Assembly (NCBI GenBank): GCA_963675425.1
Contig: OY776214.1
Span: forward strand, 4,340,001 to 4,404,000
From: Sporobacter sp963675425
GTDB taxonomy: Bacteria; Bacillota; Clostridia; Oscillospirales; Oscillospiraceae
DNA: 64,000 nt
Direction of reading: 5' to 3'
The notes below the pieces were generated by a model. That model saw nothing but the letters and a program-made list of their open reading frames with translations. It was not told the origin of the DNA and ran no database searches. Each line of letters opens with the position of its first letter. Position 1 is the first letter of the stretch. A program made the translations under genes and the position numbers. Below, in pieces: positions 23,792-32,594 of this stretch.

Positions 23792-25363
23792 ATGAAAAAG
23801 AACCTTTCAAAAAAAATCGCAGCGCTTTCACTGGCCGTCGTCCTGATGGCTTTAGTGTTCGCCGGCTGCGCGGCGAACACGGGGACCGACACAACGCCGT
23901 CAGACAGCCCCGCCGCAACGACGGCGGCAGCCTCTCCGGCACAGCAGACAGCACAGACCCCGGAAGAGCCCGAAGCCAAAATGCCCAAGTACATCTTCCT
24001 GCTTGTGGGCGACGGAATGTCTTACGCACAGATCAACGCCGCACAGGTGTATCTCGGTGACAACGTCTCCGGCGAGGTCGAAACGAAGAGCCTCAATTTC
24101 ACGCAATTCCCCATCTCCGGCAACGTCACAACGTATGACTCCACGTCCTTTTGTCCTGACTCCGCTTCCACGGCCACAGCCCTGTCCTGCGGCGTGAAGA
24201 CCCACAGCGGCGTTCTGGGTCTGGCTGTCGATAAAGAGACGGCCCCGGAAAGCATCACCGAGATGCTCGCGGCTGCCGGCATGAAGATCGGCGTCGTTTC
24301 CACCGTCACCATCAACCACGCCACGCCCGCCGCGTTCTACGCGCACATTGCTTCCAGAAACGATTACTATGAAATCGCTCTTCAGCTGGCTGAAAGCGGA
24401 TTTGATTACTTCGGCGGCGGCACGGTCAACAAGCCCACCGGCAGCGAAAAGAACCAGTCCGACGCCTACGGCATCATCGAGGCCGCCGGCTACACGATTG
24501 CCGACACGAAAGACGAGATTCTTGCCCTTGACAACACCGCCGGCAAGGTCTATGCCAAAACTCCCGTTGTCCAGGATTCCGGCGCGATGCCATACGCCAT
24601 GGACGCCAAGGACGGCGACCTGACGTATGCCGATTACATTCAGGCCGGCATCAACGTGCTGGATAACGAAAACGGCTTTTTCATGATGGCCGAGTCCGGT
24701 AAGATCGACTGGGCCTGCCACGCCAACGACGCAAAAGCCACCATCGAAGAAGTCATCGACTTTGCCGACGGCGTTCAGGTAGCCATCGACTTTGCCAACG
24801 CACATCCCGACGATACGCTCATCCTCATCACCGGCGACCATGAAACGGGCGGCATGACGATCGGCTACGCCGCGACGGGCTACAGCACAGCCTTCAGCAT
24901 CCTCGAGAAGCAGACCGTTTCCTACGTCGAGTTCGACAACATGATCACCGCCATGAAGGAAGCCAAGCCTGACCTCACCCTTGACGACGTGCTGCCGGTT
25001 ATTAAAGACTGCTTCGGCCTCATCGCACCGTCCGACCCGGACGCCGCCGTGGAAGCCAATGCCGCCATGGTCCTCACCGATTTCGAATTCGCCAAGCTCC
25101 AGGCCGGCTTTGAGCAGTCCATGCTCCCCGGCGACCAGCGCACAGAAGATGACGAGACGGCCCTCCTGTACGGCTCATATGATCCCCTGTCGGTCACACT
25201 CACACATATCATCAACAACAAGGCCGGTATCGGTTGGACCTCGTACGCGCACACCGGCACGCCTGTCCCCGTTTACGCCATGGGCGCTGGCAGCGAGCTG
25301 TTCGGCGGCTCGTATGACAACACCGGCATCTTCGACAGAATGGTCGAAGCCTGCGGCCTGTAA
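23792..25363 (+). CDS. phoA: Lipoprotein alkaline phosphatase
   Basis: Exported phosphomonoesterase that releases inorganic phosphate outside the cell. The lipoprotein signal has the lipobox VFAGC (Cys26), then a Thr/Ala/Pro-rich linker. Metal and active-site motifs are present: LLVGDGMSYAQ (D74), the nucleophile in DSASTATALSCGVKT (D123, S124), ESGKIDWACHAND, ITGDHETGG, and a C-terminal YAHTGTPVPV His. Length (523 residues) fits PhoA/PhoB-type enzymes. The start at 23792 is chosen because AGGAGA lies 8 nt before it; the ATG at 23774 has no site. It is followed by a hairpin and a YibE/F-like gene. A Pho-box could not be identified with confidence. Confidence 0.92.
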   Translation: MKKNLSKKIAALSLAVVLMALVFAGCAANTGTDTTPSDSPAATTAAASPAQQTAQTPEEPEAKMPKYIFLLVGDGMSYAQINAAQVYLGDNVSGEVETKSLNFTQFPISGNVTTYDSTSFCPDSASTATALSCGVKTHSGVLGLAVDKETAPESITEMLAAAGMKIGVVSTVTINHATPAAFYAHIASRNDYYEIALQLAESGFDYFGGGTVNKPTGSEKNQSDAYGIIEAAGYTIADTKDEILALDNTAGKVYAKTPVVQDSGAMPYAMDAKDGDLTYADYIQAGINVLDNENGFFMMAESGKIDWACHANDAKATIEEVIDFADGVQVAIDFANAHPDDTLILITGDHETGGMTIGYAATGYSTAFSILEKQTVSYVEFDNMITAMKEAKPDLTLDDVLPVIKDCFGLIAPSDPDAAVEANAAMVLTDFEFAKLQAGFEQSMLPGDQRTEDDETALLYGSYDPLSVTLTHIINNKAGIGWTSYAHTGTPVPVYAMGAGSELFGGSYDNTGIFDRMVEACGL

Positions 25364-25396
25364 GACGGTTCTAGACTAAAAATACTATATCTGAAA

Positions 25397-25423
25397 GGCA
25401 GGCCGGTATATCCGGCCTGTCTT
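25397..25423 (+). terminator. Hairpin between phoA and the YibE/F gene
   Basis: GGCAGGCCGG/CCGGCCTGTC with a 5-nt loop and only TTT behind it. It lies directly before the GGAGG of the next gene, so it may be a leaky terminator or attenuator. Confidence 0.55.
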
Positions 25424-25436
25424 TGGAGGTCTAAAC

Positions 25437-26675
25437 GTGAAATCTTTTTTTAAAAACAAGATTGATAAGAAGGAAGTCATTTTTGTTCTGCTGTTCGTTG
25501 CCATTCTGGCTGTTTTAGCCATACTCCCCACAGGCTTTGAACGGCAGATTTACTTTCATTCCGAGGGCGTTCGCGCGTCCGTTTTAACCGTGGATAACTC
25601 CGCCGCCTACAGCAACGGCCTTATTAAGCAGGGCGGCCAGTCGTGCCAGATCCGGATCGAATCCGGCAGCCACAAGGGCGAGGTGACCAAGGGAACCAAT
25701 CTGTACATCGGCAAGATGGAGTTCGATAAGGTATTTGAGCCGGGCGATACGGCCTGGGTCCTTCTGGAGTACGGCTCGGACGGTCATATCCTCAATGCCA
25801 ATATGATGGAGCACTATCGTATCAACATGGAGCTGCTGCTTATCGGCCTGTTTGCGATACTGATCATCATTTTTTCCGGTTTCACCGGTGTGCGGACGCT
25901 CCTGTCGTTCGCGTTCGCGCTGTTTACCATTTGGAAAATCCTCATTCCGCTGACGCTCCGGGGCCATAACCCTATTGTAATCGCGCTTCTCGTCGGCAAC
26001 ACCATCACCATCGCCACGCTCCTGCTGGTGGCCGGCTTCACCAAAAAAGCCCTTGCAGCCATCCTCGGCTCCGTCATCTGCTCGCTGGCAACCTGCTTTA
26101 TGGCCATCGCGCTCGGGAGTGTATTCAAAATCAACGGCGCCGTGCTGCAGTGGTCAGAATCGCTGCTGTATGCCGGCTTTGAAAGTCTTAATCTCACACA
26201 GTTGTTTCAGGCGGGCATCTATCTGGCCTGCTCCGGGGCGGTTTTGGATCTCGCCATTGATATCTCCGCCGCGCTGGACGAGGTCAACAAAAACTCACAT
26301 CATATTACACGCGGCCAGCTGATGCGTTCAGGCCTTACCATCGGGCGCTCCGTCGTGGGCAGCCAGACGACAACGCTGCTTCTGGCCTATATGGGCAGCT
26401 ACATATCTGTCATGATGGTCTTCATGGCACAGGGCACCCCTATGCTCAACATCCTCAATTCAAAAATGATCGCCTCTGAGATCCTGCACACCTTTGTCGG
26501 CTGCATCGGACTCGTGCTCGTATCACCGTTAACAACGCTCATCTGCGGTTTTTTGTATCAGCCCATCGCGTCAAGGCGTCACCACGAAGGACATAAGGAC
26601 TACGAGAATCATCCGGAACAAGAACAGCTTTCGGCAACACATACGCCTGCCGCCGGGGACGTCGGCGCCGACTGA
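25437..26675 (+). CDS. YibE/F-family membrane protein
   Basis: Multi-pass membrane protein of unknown function, found widely in Firmicutes. An N-terminal membrane segment is followed by an extracytoplasmic beta-rich domain (about 40-125, with the FEPGDTAWVLLEY block). About seven hydrophobic segments follow, including FSGFTGVRTLLSFAFALFTIWKILIP and the conserved DLAIDISAALDEV region. A charged His/Glu-rich tail ends the chain. The start is GTG at 25437 with GGAGG 7 nt upstream. It may be co-expressed with phoA by read-through. Confidence 0.88.
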   Translation: MKSFFKNKIDKKEVIFVLLFVAILAVLAILPTGFERQIYFHSEGVRASVLTVDNSAAYSNGLIKQGGQSCQIRIESGSHKGEVTKGTNLYIGKMEFDKVFEPGDTAWVLLEYGSDGHILNANMMEHYRINMELLLIGLFAILIIIFSGFTGVRTLLSFAFALFTIWKILIPLTLRGHNPIVIALLVGNTITIATLLLVAGFTKKALAAILGSVICSLATCFMAIALGSVFKINGAVLQWSESLLYAGFESLNLTQLFQAGIYLACSGAVLDLAIDISAALDEVNKNSHHITRGQLMRSGLTIGRSVVGSQTTTLLLAYMGSYISVMMVFMAQGTPMLNILNSKMIASEILHTFVGCIGLVLVSPLTTLICGFLYQPIASRRHHEGHKDYENHPEQEQLSATHTPAAGDVGAD

Positions 26676-26729
26676 AACCCGGATTTTAAAAGCGCCGTTT
26701 TCACTTGGAGAACGGCACTTGAGACTGTC

Positions 26730-26754
26730 AAAAAGCCGCTGAAACGGCTTTTTT
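26730..26754 (+). terminator. Terminator
   Basis: AAAAAGCCG/CGGCTTTTTT with a 6-nt loop. A second small hairpin (GCCGTTTTC/GAGAACGGC) lies just upstream at 26693-26715. Confidence 0.85.
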
Positions 26755-26852
26755 ATATTGGTTATGTATTTTTTAACATATGAGCGGTGGTATGTGTTAC
26801 AATATGTAAATGATTATTTTATGCTATCACACGGAAATAAAGGAACACGTCT

Positions 26853-27584
26853 ATGATTGACCGGACTGCATTAAAAAAGACCGCTCGGCTAAGCCTGCCG
26901 GGCAAAAAACCGAGCACGTATTTAGTAGCCGCCTTATATATAGCCATCCTCAGCATCCTATCCATCCTTACTTATGCGCTTTCCGGGTATGACCGATTTT
27001 ATGAATACATCATGCAGGCCATTCCGGTAAACCCCAATCTAAGCGCCGAGGAGCTTTTATCGGCCTTTCCTGCTATCCGTCCGGAGGCCGGCCTCCTGAT
27101 CTTTCTTATCCTGGCCCTGCGGTTTTTAATCGGCATTGGATTTTTAAGCTATTGCCTGAAAATCAGCCGGGACGAAAACGCGGACATCAAATCCCTGTTT
27201 GACGCATTTCCGTTTATTCTCAAGGTTATCTGGCTTGAGGTCCTGCGCGTTATTTTTACACTTTTGTGGTCTGTACTGCTCATTGTGCCGGGTATTGTTG
27301 CCTACTACAGCTACCGGCAAGCGTTTTATATTCTGCTCGACCAGCCGGAACTGAGTGCGCTGGACTGTCTTCGTCAATCCAAACACCTGATGAACGGGCA
27401 TAAAACGGAGCTGTTTATGCTGGACGTGTCTTTTATCGGCTGGTTTATCGTCGATTTTGTCATTGAGGCGCTGGCAATACTTCCGCTATTTTCAATCTGG
27501 CTGTCCCCGTATATCGGTGTGACGCGGGCTCATTATTACAATCGGCTCAAAGCCGGTATTCAAGCCGATGGCGGGCCGGCTTAG
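26853..27584 (+). CDS. DUF975 integral membrane protein
   Basis: Membrane protein of about 243 residues and unknown function. It has the DUF975 hallmarks: a basic N-terminus, about six hydrophobic segments, the SVLLIVPGIVAYYSYRQAFYIL motif, and DCLRQSKHLMNGHKTELFMLDVSFIGW, where the membrane helix is broken by a conserved charged SKxLMxGxKxxLF loop. AAAGGA lies before the ATG. Convergent with the next gene across a shared terminator. Confidence 0.88.
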   Translation: MIDRTALKKTARLSLPGKKPSTYLVAALYIAILSILSILTYALSGYDRFYEYIMQAIPVNPNLSAEELLSAFPAIRPEAGLLIFLILALRFLIGIGFLSYCLKISRDENADIKSLFDAFPFILKVIWLEVLRVIFTLLWSVLLIVPGIVAYYSYRQAFYILLDQPELSALDCLRQSKHLMNGHKTELFMLDVSFIGWFIVDFVIEALAILPLFSIWLSPYIGVTRAHYYNRLKAGIQADGGPA

Positions 27585-27623
27585 CCATACGCGCGGAAAC
27601 GAATAGCTCAGAAGAAGTAAACA

Positions 27624-27657
27624 AAAAAATCCTTTGCCACACGGCAAAGGATTTTTT
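27624..27657. terminator. Bidirectional terminator between convergent genes
   Basis: AAAAAATCCTTTGCC/GGCAAAGGATTTTTT, a perfect 15-bp stem with ACAC loop. It serves the DUF975 gene, and the minus-strand gene's stop overlaps its T-run. Confidence 0.9.
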
Positions 27658-28624
27658 ACTTTTCCGTTTCATCGGCCGAGTCCAATTCTTTTTCCGCGTT
27701 GTCCGTTTTTCCGCTTTTTTTCCACATACTGCGGATCGACTCGGCGTATTTGCCGTGCATCGCCCGTACGTAAAGGACAATGCCGAGTGGCAGAAGCGCA
27801 AGATACTGGATGAGATGCAGCAGCAAACTGGCCGACATTGCTACGCTCTTGTCGACACCGAAACCGGCAAGGCCGATCACCGTCCCGTATTCAAAAAGCC
27901 CAATCCCGCCTGGCGACGCCGGAATCAGATTAATAATATTAGTCGTCACAAACACGGCAAACGACATCCGCACAGCCTCAAATGGCCGGAATCCGAACGC
28001 CGCCAGGCCCAGCCAGAAAGCCGCGACGAGTATAATCCACGACAGGGCTACCCACATCAGCATTTTAACAAGTGACCAATTGATAAACTCGCTGACATAT
28101 TGATGAATTGGCCGTACAAAGGTGATTAATAGCGCCATAACGACAAGCACCCCGATACAGGAGAAAAGCAGGATCCACATGATGCGGAGCATCGTCGGGT
28201 CCTTGAGCCCGGCAAACGGGACCGTCAGAGCCGATATAATGATCACGACAACGGCGTCGGCCAGGATCGTGATCAAGGCCAGTTTCGCCCGGCGCGCGCC
28301 CGAGTAGCTGCTCGGAAAAAATGCCAGACGCAGCCCTTCTCCGGCGTGAAGCGGCAGAATCATGTTCAGCGCGTGACCAATGCCTATGACTTGCAGGGCC
28401 GTCATATCGTCCATTTCGGGATCGATGCCCCTTGAGTAGGCCAGGCCTCGAATGTAGTTGGAAAATATATATATGGCGACGGCGATGGCCACTAATCCCC
28501 ATTTGACCTGCAGCTTGAATACCACGGCCATCTTCAGGTTTCGGGCAATAATACATGAAAAATAGATGATCACAGCCGTTATGATGAAACCAAATATCAG
28601 CTGGTATTTTATTTTTCTGCTCAT
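27656..28624 (-). CDS. Flippase-like lysylphosphatidylglycerol synthase TM-region protein
   Basis: Membrane protein of about 322 residues related to the transmembrane half of MprF (UPF0104). It has about eight segments and the motif NLIPASPGGIGLFE (Pro-Gly-Gly loop), plus GHALNMILPLHAGEGLRLAFF in the first half. The MprF catalytic domain is absent, so it is more likely a lipid or glycolipid flippase than an aminoacyl transferase. The start at 28624 (MSRKIKY) follows GGGGAGG; the longer frame to 28708 has no site. Its acidic C-terminal tail is short. Confidence 0.87.
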   Translation of the reverse strand: MSRKIKYQLIFGFIITAVIIYFSCIIARNLKMAVVFKLQVKWGLVAIAVAIYIFSNYIRGLAYSRGIDPEMDDMTALQVIGIGHALNMILPLHAGEGLRLAFFPSSYSGARRAKLALITILADAVVVIIISALTVPFAGLKDPTMLRIMWILLFSCIGVLVVMALLITFVRPIHQYVSEFINWSLVKMLMWVALSWIILVAAFWLGLAAFGFRPFEAVRMSFAVFVTTNIINLIPASPGGIGLFEYGTVIGLAGFGVDKSVAMSASLLLHLIQYLALLPLGIVLYVRAMHGKYAESIRSMWKKSGKTDNAEKELDSADETEK

Positions 28625-28976
28625 TTTTCCTCCCCGGCAGATGCCTTTTAATCGACGCAATCCGGCACGCCTATTATCCTCAGGCTCACAGATATGCCAT
28701 TCTACCATGGTTTTTCAAAAGATTCAAAGCTTTTTATACGAAGTCTTCCAGTTATCCCATCTAATATACGGCCCAACTGCCGGGCAAATTAGGAAATCCG
28801 TTTGACCTCGGTATATGTTTTTTCCCGCCAGCCTATGCAAAACCCATACTTAGGGTTCTCATCCGGCCGTCCATTGACGCTTAGCTAACCTGAAGCGCGG
28901 ACAAGAAATTACAGAAGTCTGCTTTTTAAGTAAAGCAGACTTCTGTATAATGAGCTTACTGTTTGCCGGTAACGGC
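28625..28976. other. Intergenic region with a 15-bp hairpin
   Basis: No gene seen. The perfect stem ACAGAAGTCTGCTTT/AAAGCAGACTTCTGT (28911-28946, 6-nt loop) lies 30 bp after the stop of the minus-strand binding-protein gene and is its likely terminator, though the T-run is weak. The rest would hold the promoter of the flippase-like gene. Confidence 0.65.
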
Positions 28977-30188
28977 TCAGCCGTTTTGCGCCTGTGCCAC
29001 CATATAGTCTAATTGATGTGTATCAACAAATTCCTGATAGGTATCCTTTGTGATCATGGTGCCCTTGATCTTCATGCAGGCATAATCGCTGCCTTCAGCC
29101 TTCCATTCCGGCCAGATGGTTTCAGCTGTTGCTCTGCCTTCCAAAATCGTCACAAGATTGGACGCCATGTTAATGGCAAACTCTGCCGAGGATACGGCGC
29201 AGGCCGAAACATACACGTCTCCGGTATAGCCGTTTTCCATTTCGCCGAGGAATGCATCCGCCTGTACGCTCGTTACAAGCACGTTATCCTCCATACCCAT
29301 GGATTCAACAGCTCTCGTGGCGCCCAGCGCCCAGTCGTCAACCAGACCGACGATAAACCAGTGTTCAATCTCAGGATGCGTCGCCAGCATGGTACCTGTC
29401 AGCGTGTTGCCGCCTTGCGCGGAGAATCCGCCTTCAATGCTGACAAGATCGCCCACGATGTAGTTATCCATAGCTTCGGGGAAATAGCTTTCAAACTGGT
29501 CTTTACAGCCAGGCTCGCGCTCATGGATGCCGGAGACTGAAGAGAAGTCAAGAACCAGCAGGCCCAGCTTGGAGGTGTCTATATCACCCCAATAAGTCTT
29601 ATAATTTTCAGCCAGCCATTTGACGCACTCAGCGCCGTTATTGTACTGGTCCTGAATAACGCTTGTCCAGTAATCAGCGCCATTTTCATCAATGAACGGC
29701 GTTGATTCCGCAATAAACGCCACACCCAGCTCGGTGCAAACTTCATACGTGCGCAGAGCCAGCGCGTCGTCAATGCCGGCGACAAAACCGGTATACCCCT
29801 GCGAGGACAAAATCTCGATTTGATTCATATAGGCGTCATAGTCGTAGTTGGCTGCGTAGGCAGTGTAATCATAATTCAGTGTTTCGCCAAGGTCCTCCAG
29901 ATAGCCTGAAATCGCTGCATTCCACATCCAGTCCAACTTATTGCAGATGTAGGCGATTTTAAGCCGATCTCTTGAAAAATGATCAAAATCATCCGATAAA
30001 TACCCGGCTGTGCCGTCCGCATCCGCACCATCAGAAGACGGCGTGCTCTCACCAGAGGGCGTGTCTGAATCTGTCGTACCGGAGGGCGAGGACTCTGTGT
30101 CATCACCGGGGGCGCCGCAAGCCGTTAATAAGGTTGCCACCATGAGAACGGCGAATAGCACGGATAAAATGCGCTTCATTTTTTTCAT
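28977..30188 (-). CDS. Sugar-type ABC transporter substrate-binding lipoprotein (orphan)
   Basis: Extracellular solute-binding lipoprotein of the periplasmic-binding-protein type 1 fold (ribose/galactose-like). The signal peptide ends in the lipobox LLTAC (Cys near 24), and a Ser/Thr/Asp/Gly-rich linker follows. Two alternating domains start at RLKIAYICNKLDWMWNAAISGYLEDL. The start at 30188 (MKKMKRIL) has AAGGA 6 nt upstream; an ATG at 30215 does not. No permease or ATPase gene is adjacent, so it either works with a transporter elsewhere or acts as a sensor. It is divergent from a PucR-type regulator. Confidence 0.87.
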   Translation of the reverse strand: MKKMKRILSVLFAVLMVATLLTACGAPGDDTESSPSGTTDSDTPSGESTPSSDGADADGTAGYLSDDFDHFSRDRLKIAYICNKLDWMWNAAISGYLEDLGETLNYDYTAYAANYDYDAYMNQIEILSSQGYTGFVAGIDDALALRTYEVCTELGVAFIAESTPFIDENGADYWTSVIQDQYNNGAECVKWLAENYKTYWGDIDTSKLGLLVLDFSSVSGIHEREPGCKDQFESYFPEAMDNYIVGDLVSIEGGFSAQGGNTLTGTMLATHPEIEHWFIVGLVDDWALGATRAVESMGMEDNVLVTSVQADAFLGEMENGYTGDVYVSACAVSSAEFAINMASNLVTILEGRATAETIWPEWKAEGSDYACMKIKGTMITKDTYQEFVDTHQLDYMVAQAQNG

Positions 30189-30236
30189 TATAATCCTTCT
30201 TTCATTTCTTATCATCGTCGGAATAAAATGATAATA

Positions 30237-30352
30237 TTTAAGTCAATTGTAACAATACCATAACAAAGCATTGATAGTCATCCTATTTAATGATAAAATA
30301 AATACGACGATCATAGTACTTTGGATACTACGATAATTTAAGTCATCCTATT
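30237..30352. promoter_or_regulatory. Repeated AGTCA motifs between divergent genes
   Basis: TTTAAGTCA occurs at 30237-30245 and 30337-30345, and AGTCATCCTATT at 30276-30287 and 30341-30352. They flank an AT-rich promoter region and could be operator half-sites for the adjacent PucR-type regulator. No consensus is known to me. Confidence 0.45.
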
Positions 30353-30381
30353 GTGTTATACGAGAGCTCAGGGAGGGCGTT

Positions 30382-31929
30382 ATGAGATTCAATCTGCAAA
30401 TCATTGCGTATAAGCTCGGTAAAAAAATCACCGAATTGTATATGTCGTATAGTGACAGGACGCTTTTGAGCGCGCGTCTTCTCTCACCGGCAGCCGCTCC
30501 ATTTGATAAAAGTGCCGTCTATATTGGACAGGCTGAGGAGGTTCTGGCCTGGCCGGATACCGGTCTGCCGGAAAACCTGATCGTCGCCGGCAGCGCTGAC
30601 CGGGATACCCTCACAGGCAAAGGCGCTTGTAATATGATGTTTGTGGCAGAAGACAGTCCGGTAGCTATTCATGACGAGGTTCAGCGCATTTTTGATACCT
30701 ATAATGATATTGACGCTGACCTGATCAACGCGATCCTGTGTGAAAACGAACTCCAGTCCATTCTGGATATCTGTACCCGTTTTTTTAGTAATCCCGTTTA
30801 TATTATCGATTCCGCGCACCGTATGATTGCCTACAGCTCAGACTTCAGCGATCCGGAATGGACCGATCCGAATGCAACAGGTTATTTAAGCCTGGATGTC
30901 ATTAATCTGCTGAAGCAACTGGATATATTGGGGCATCAGGCAGAGCTTATCAAAACCGGAACGATCCCGCCATTTCTAAGCGTCAGCATCAGCGACGCCG
31001 ATGGGAAAATCGGCGTTATCGGCGTACGCCAGACGCAAAGCGAGCTCTCGGAAAATCAACTGAGTCTTTTGGAACACGTTGCTGAAAGGCTAACAAACGC
31101 TGTCAGCCGCGTGCATTACGCCCGGTACGTCAAATCCAGTCAGGCCAGCCGGTTCATGCTTGACATGCTGGGCGGCGCGTCATGCGAGGTCAGCTTCATT
31201 ATTCATAATCTGTCGCAGCTGAGCTGGAAAATCGATGACGAATATTATATCCTCAAGATTCTGCCTGACCCCAAGGATATTGAGGGCAACACCGTCAAAT
31301 ACAGCGGGGAGCTCATCAAGAACATGTTTGCCGGCAGTGTCCTTCTGGAAATGGACAGCGAACTGGCGCTCGTCGTCAACACGCGGTTTTGCGAGGATAC
31401 GCTGGACGAATCGTTTCTTAAACTCGAGGACTTTTTATCCAGCCGTAATTTCACCGGCGGCGTCAGCACGCTATTCTCGGACTTCTCATGGCTATACGAT
31501 CAGTATGATCTGGCGTATGCGGCCATCCGCATCGGCAGCCTTATAGACCGGGAAAGGAAGCTCTTTCGATACGACAAGTACGTCATGCCCCATATGATCA
31601 GTCTGTGCGATCAGGTTTTCAATGTCAGCATGCTCTGTCACAGGGAGGCCATCAAGCTTCAGGAATACGATAAGGTCAACGGTAATAATTATTTCTATTG
31701 TCTGTACACATACCTTTTGAACGAACGCAGCCTTTTAGCAACATCCAAATTACTGAATATCCATCGAAGCACGCTCATATATCGGCTCAACAAGATCTCT
31801 GAAATCATTCATATAAACCTCGACGACCAGGATACGCGCATGCACATGATCTATTCGTACAACATCCTGCATTTTCTCAACTGTTTGCGCAGCGCTTCCT
31901 CTCCGGACACGCAGCCGCTTGAGAAATAA
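30382..31929 (+). CDS. PucR/CdaR-family helix-turn-helix regulator
   Basis: Transcription activator of 515 residues. The C-terminal PucR-type HTH lies at about 430-490, with LLNERSLLATSKLLNIHRSTLIYRLNKISEI as its clearest part. A central GGDEF-like (CdaR) domain precedes it, and a GAF-like sensor is probable at about 110-240 (FFSNPVYIIDSAHRMIAYS). The ATG follows AGGGAGG. It is divergent from the orphan binding protein, which it probably controls in response to the same ligand; this is inferred from layout. Confidence 0.85.
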   Translation: MRFNLQIIAYKLGKKITELYMSYSDRTLLSARLLSPAAAPFDKSAVYIGQAEEVLAWPDTGLPENLIVAGSADRDTLTGKGACNMMFVAEDSPVAIHDEVQRIFDTYNDIDADLINAILCENELQSILDICTRFFSNPVYIIDSAHRMIAYSSDFSDPEWTDPNATGYLSLDVINLLKQLDILGHQAELIKTGTIPPFLSVSISDADGKIGVIGVRQTQSELSENQLSLLEHVAERLTNAVSRVHYARYVKSSQASRFMLDMLGGASCEVSFIIHNLSQLSWKIDDEYYILKILPDPKDIEGNTVKYSGELIKNMFAGSVLLEMDSELALVVNTRFCEDTLDESFLKLEDFLSSRNFTGGVSTLFSDFSWLYDQYDLAYAAIRIGSLIDRERKLFRYDKYVMPHMISLCDQVFNVSMLCHREAIKLQEYDKVNGNNYFYCLYTYLLNERSLLATSKLLNIHRSTLIYRLNKISEIIHINLDDQDTRMHMIYSYNILHFLNCLRSASSPDTQPLEK

Positions 31930-31987
31930 AGCGGCATCAATCCATCTTTGCAGCAAAAAGCCGCTTCTGCTGCTTTTTCGACAGTAT

Positions 31988-32017
31988 AAAAGCTCCCGCC
32001 GGAAGGTGGGAGCTTTT
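31988..32017. terminator. Bidirectional terminator between pucR-type gene and ndk
   Basis: AAAAGCTCCC/GGGAGCTTTT with a 10-nt loop. An additional AAAAAGC/GCTTTTT hairpin lies at 31955-31978. Confidence 0.8.
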
Positions 32018-32055
32018 AGCCTGCTATGGTTTAGCTTCGATTACATAACAGCCAA

Positions 32056-32460
32056 TCAGGCAAAAAAACGTTTAATTTCGATCTCGCCGATCTCGGCGGT
32101 ATCCGAGCAGTGAATCAGGTTGTTAACGGTACTCTGTGCGTAGTCGCCCCGGATCGTACCGGCCAGAGCATCCTCAATCATCGTGGCCCCGACGATGGCA
32201 CGCATGCCGCTCACGGCGTCTTCCCCGCGCACAATCATCCCCATGACGGGGCCGGACAACATGTGGCGCAGAATCTGTGGAAAAAACGTCTGATCCGCCA
32301 GATGCGCGTAATGCTCGTACAGGAAAGCCGCTGTCAGCTTCGTCATCTTCGCGTCGATGATCCGGTAGCCCTTGCGCTCAATCCGGGTAATAATTTCACC
32401 GACAATACCTCTTTTCATGCAGTCGGGCTTGAGCATAATGAAAGTATTTTCCTCAGCCAT
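32056..32460 (-). CDS. ndk: Nucleoside diphosphate kinase
   Basis: Makes NTPs and dNTPs by transferring the gamma phosphate of ATP through a phospho-histidine. The 134-residue chain is full length, with MLKPD (K11) and the active-site His117 in NLIHCSDT. The canonical sequence is NxxHGSDS, so the Gly after His is Cys here and the last Ser is Thr. Other contacts (R87 in SGMRAIVG, N114) remain. The start at 32460 (MAEENTF) has GGAG 8 nt upstream; a GTG at 32469 is less likely. It stands alone between two terminators. Confidence 0.93.
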   Translation of the reverse strand: MAEENTFIMLKPDCMKRGIVGEIITRIERKGYRIIDAKMTKLTAAFLYEHYAHLADQTFFPQILRHMLSGPVMGMIVRGEDAVSGMRAIVGATMIEDALAGTIRGDYAQSTVNNLIHCSDTAEIGEIEIKRFFA

Positions 32461-32594
32461 GATAAACACTCCTTTTCTTAATTCATTACTTGTTTTCGTA
32501 AATCGGCAAGCACTGTTATCTAAGGATTAAGAGTAATACGGCACCCACTGTTATAAAAGCTAACGGAGAGACCGCCAGCATTAAGTATGCGTTC

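Noticed and set aside
23900..24841. Long frame opposite the alkaline phosphatase gene
   Set aside because: It is antisense to conserved catalytic motifs and has a repetitive Gly/Val/Asp composition with no domain.
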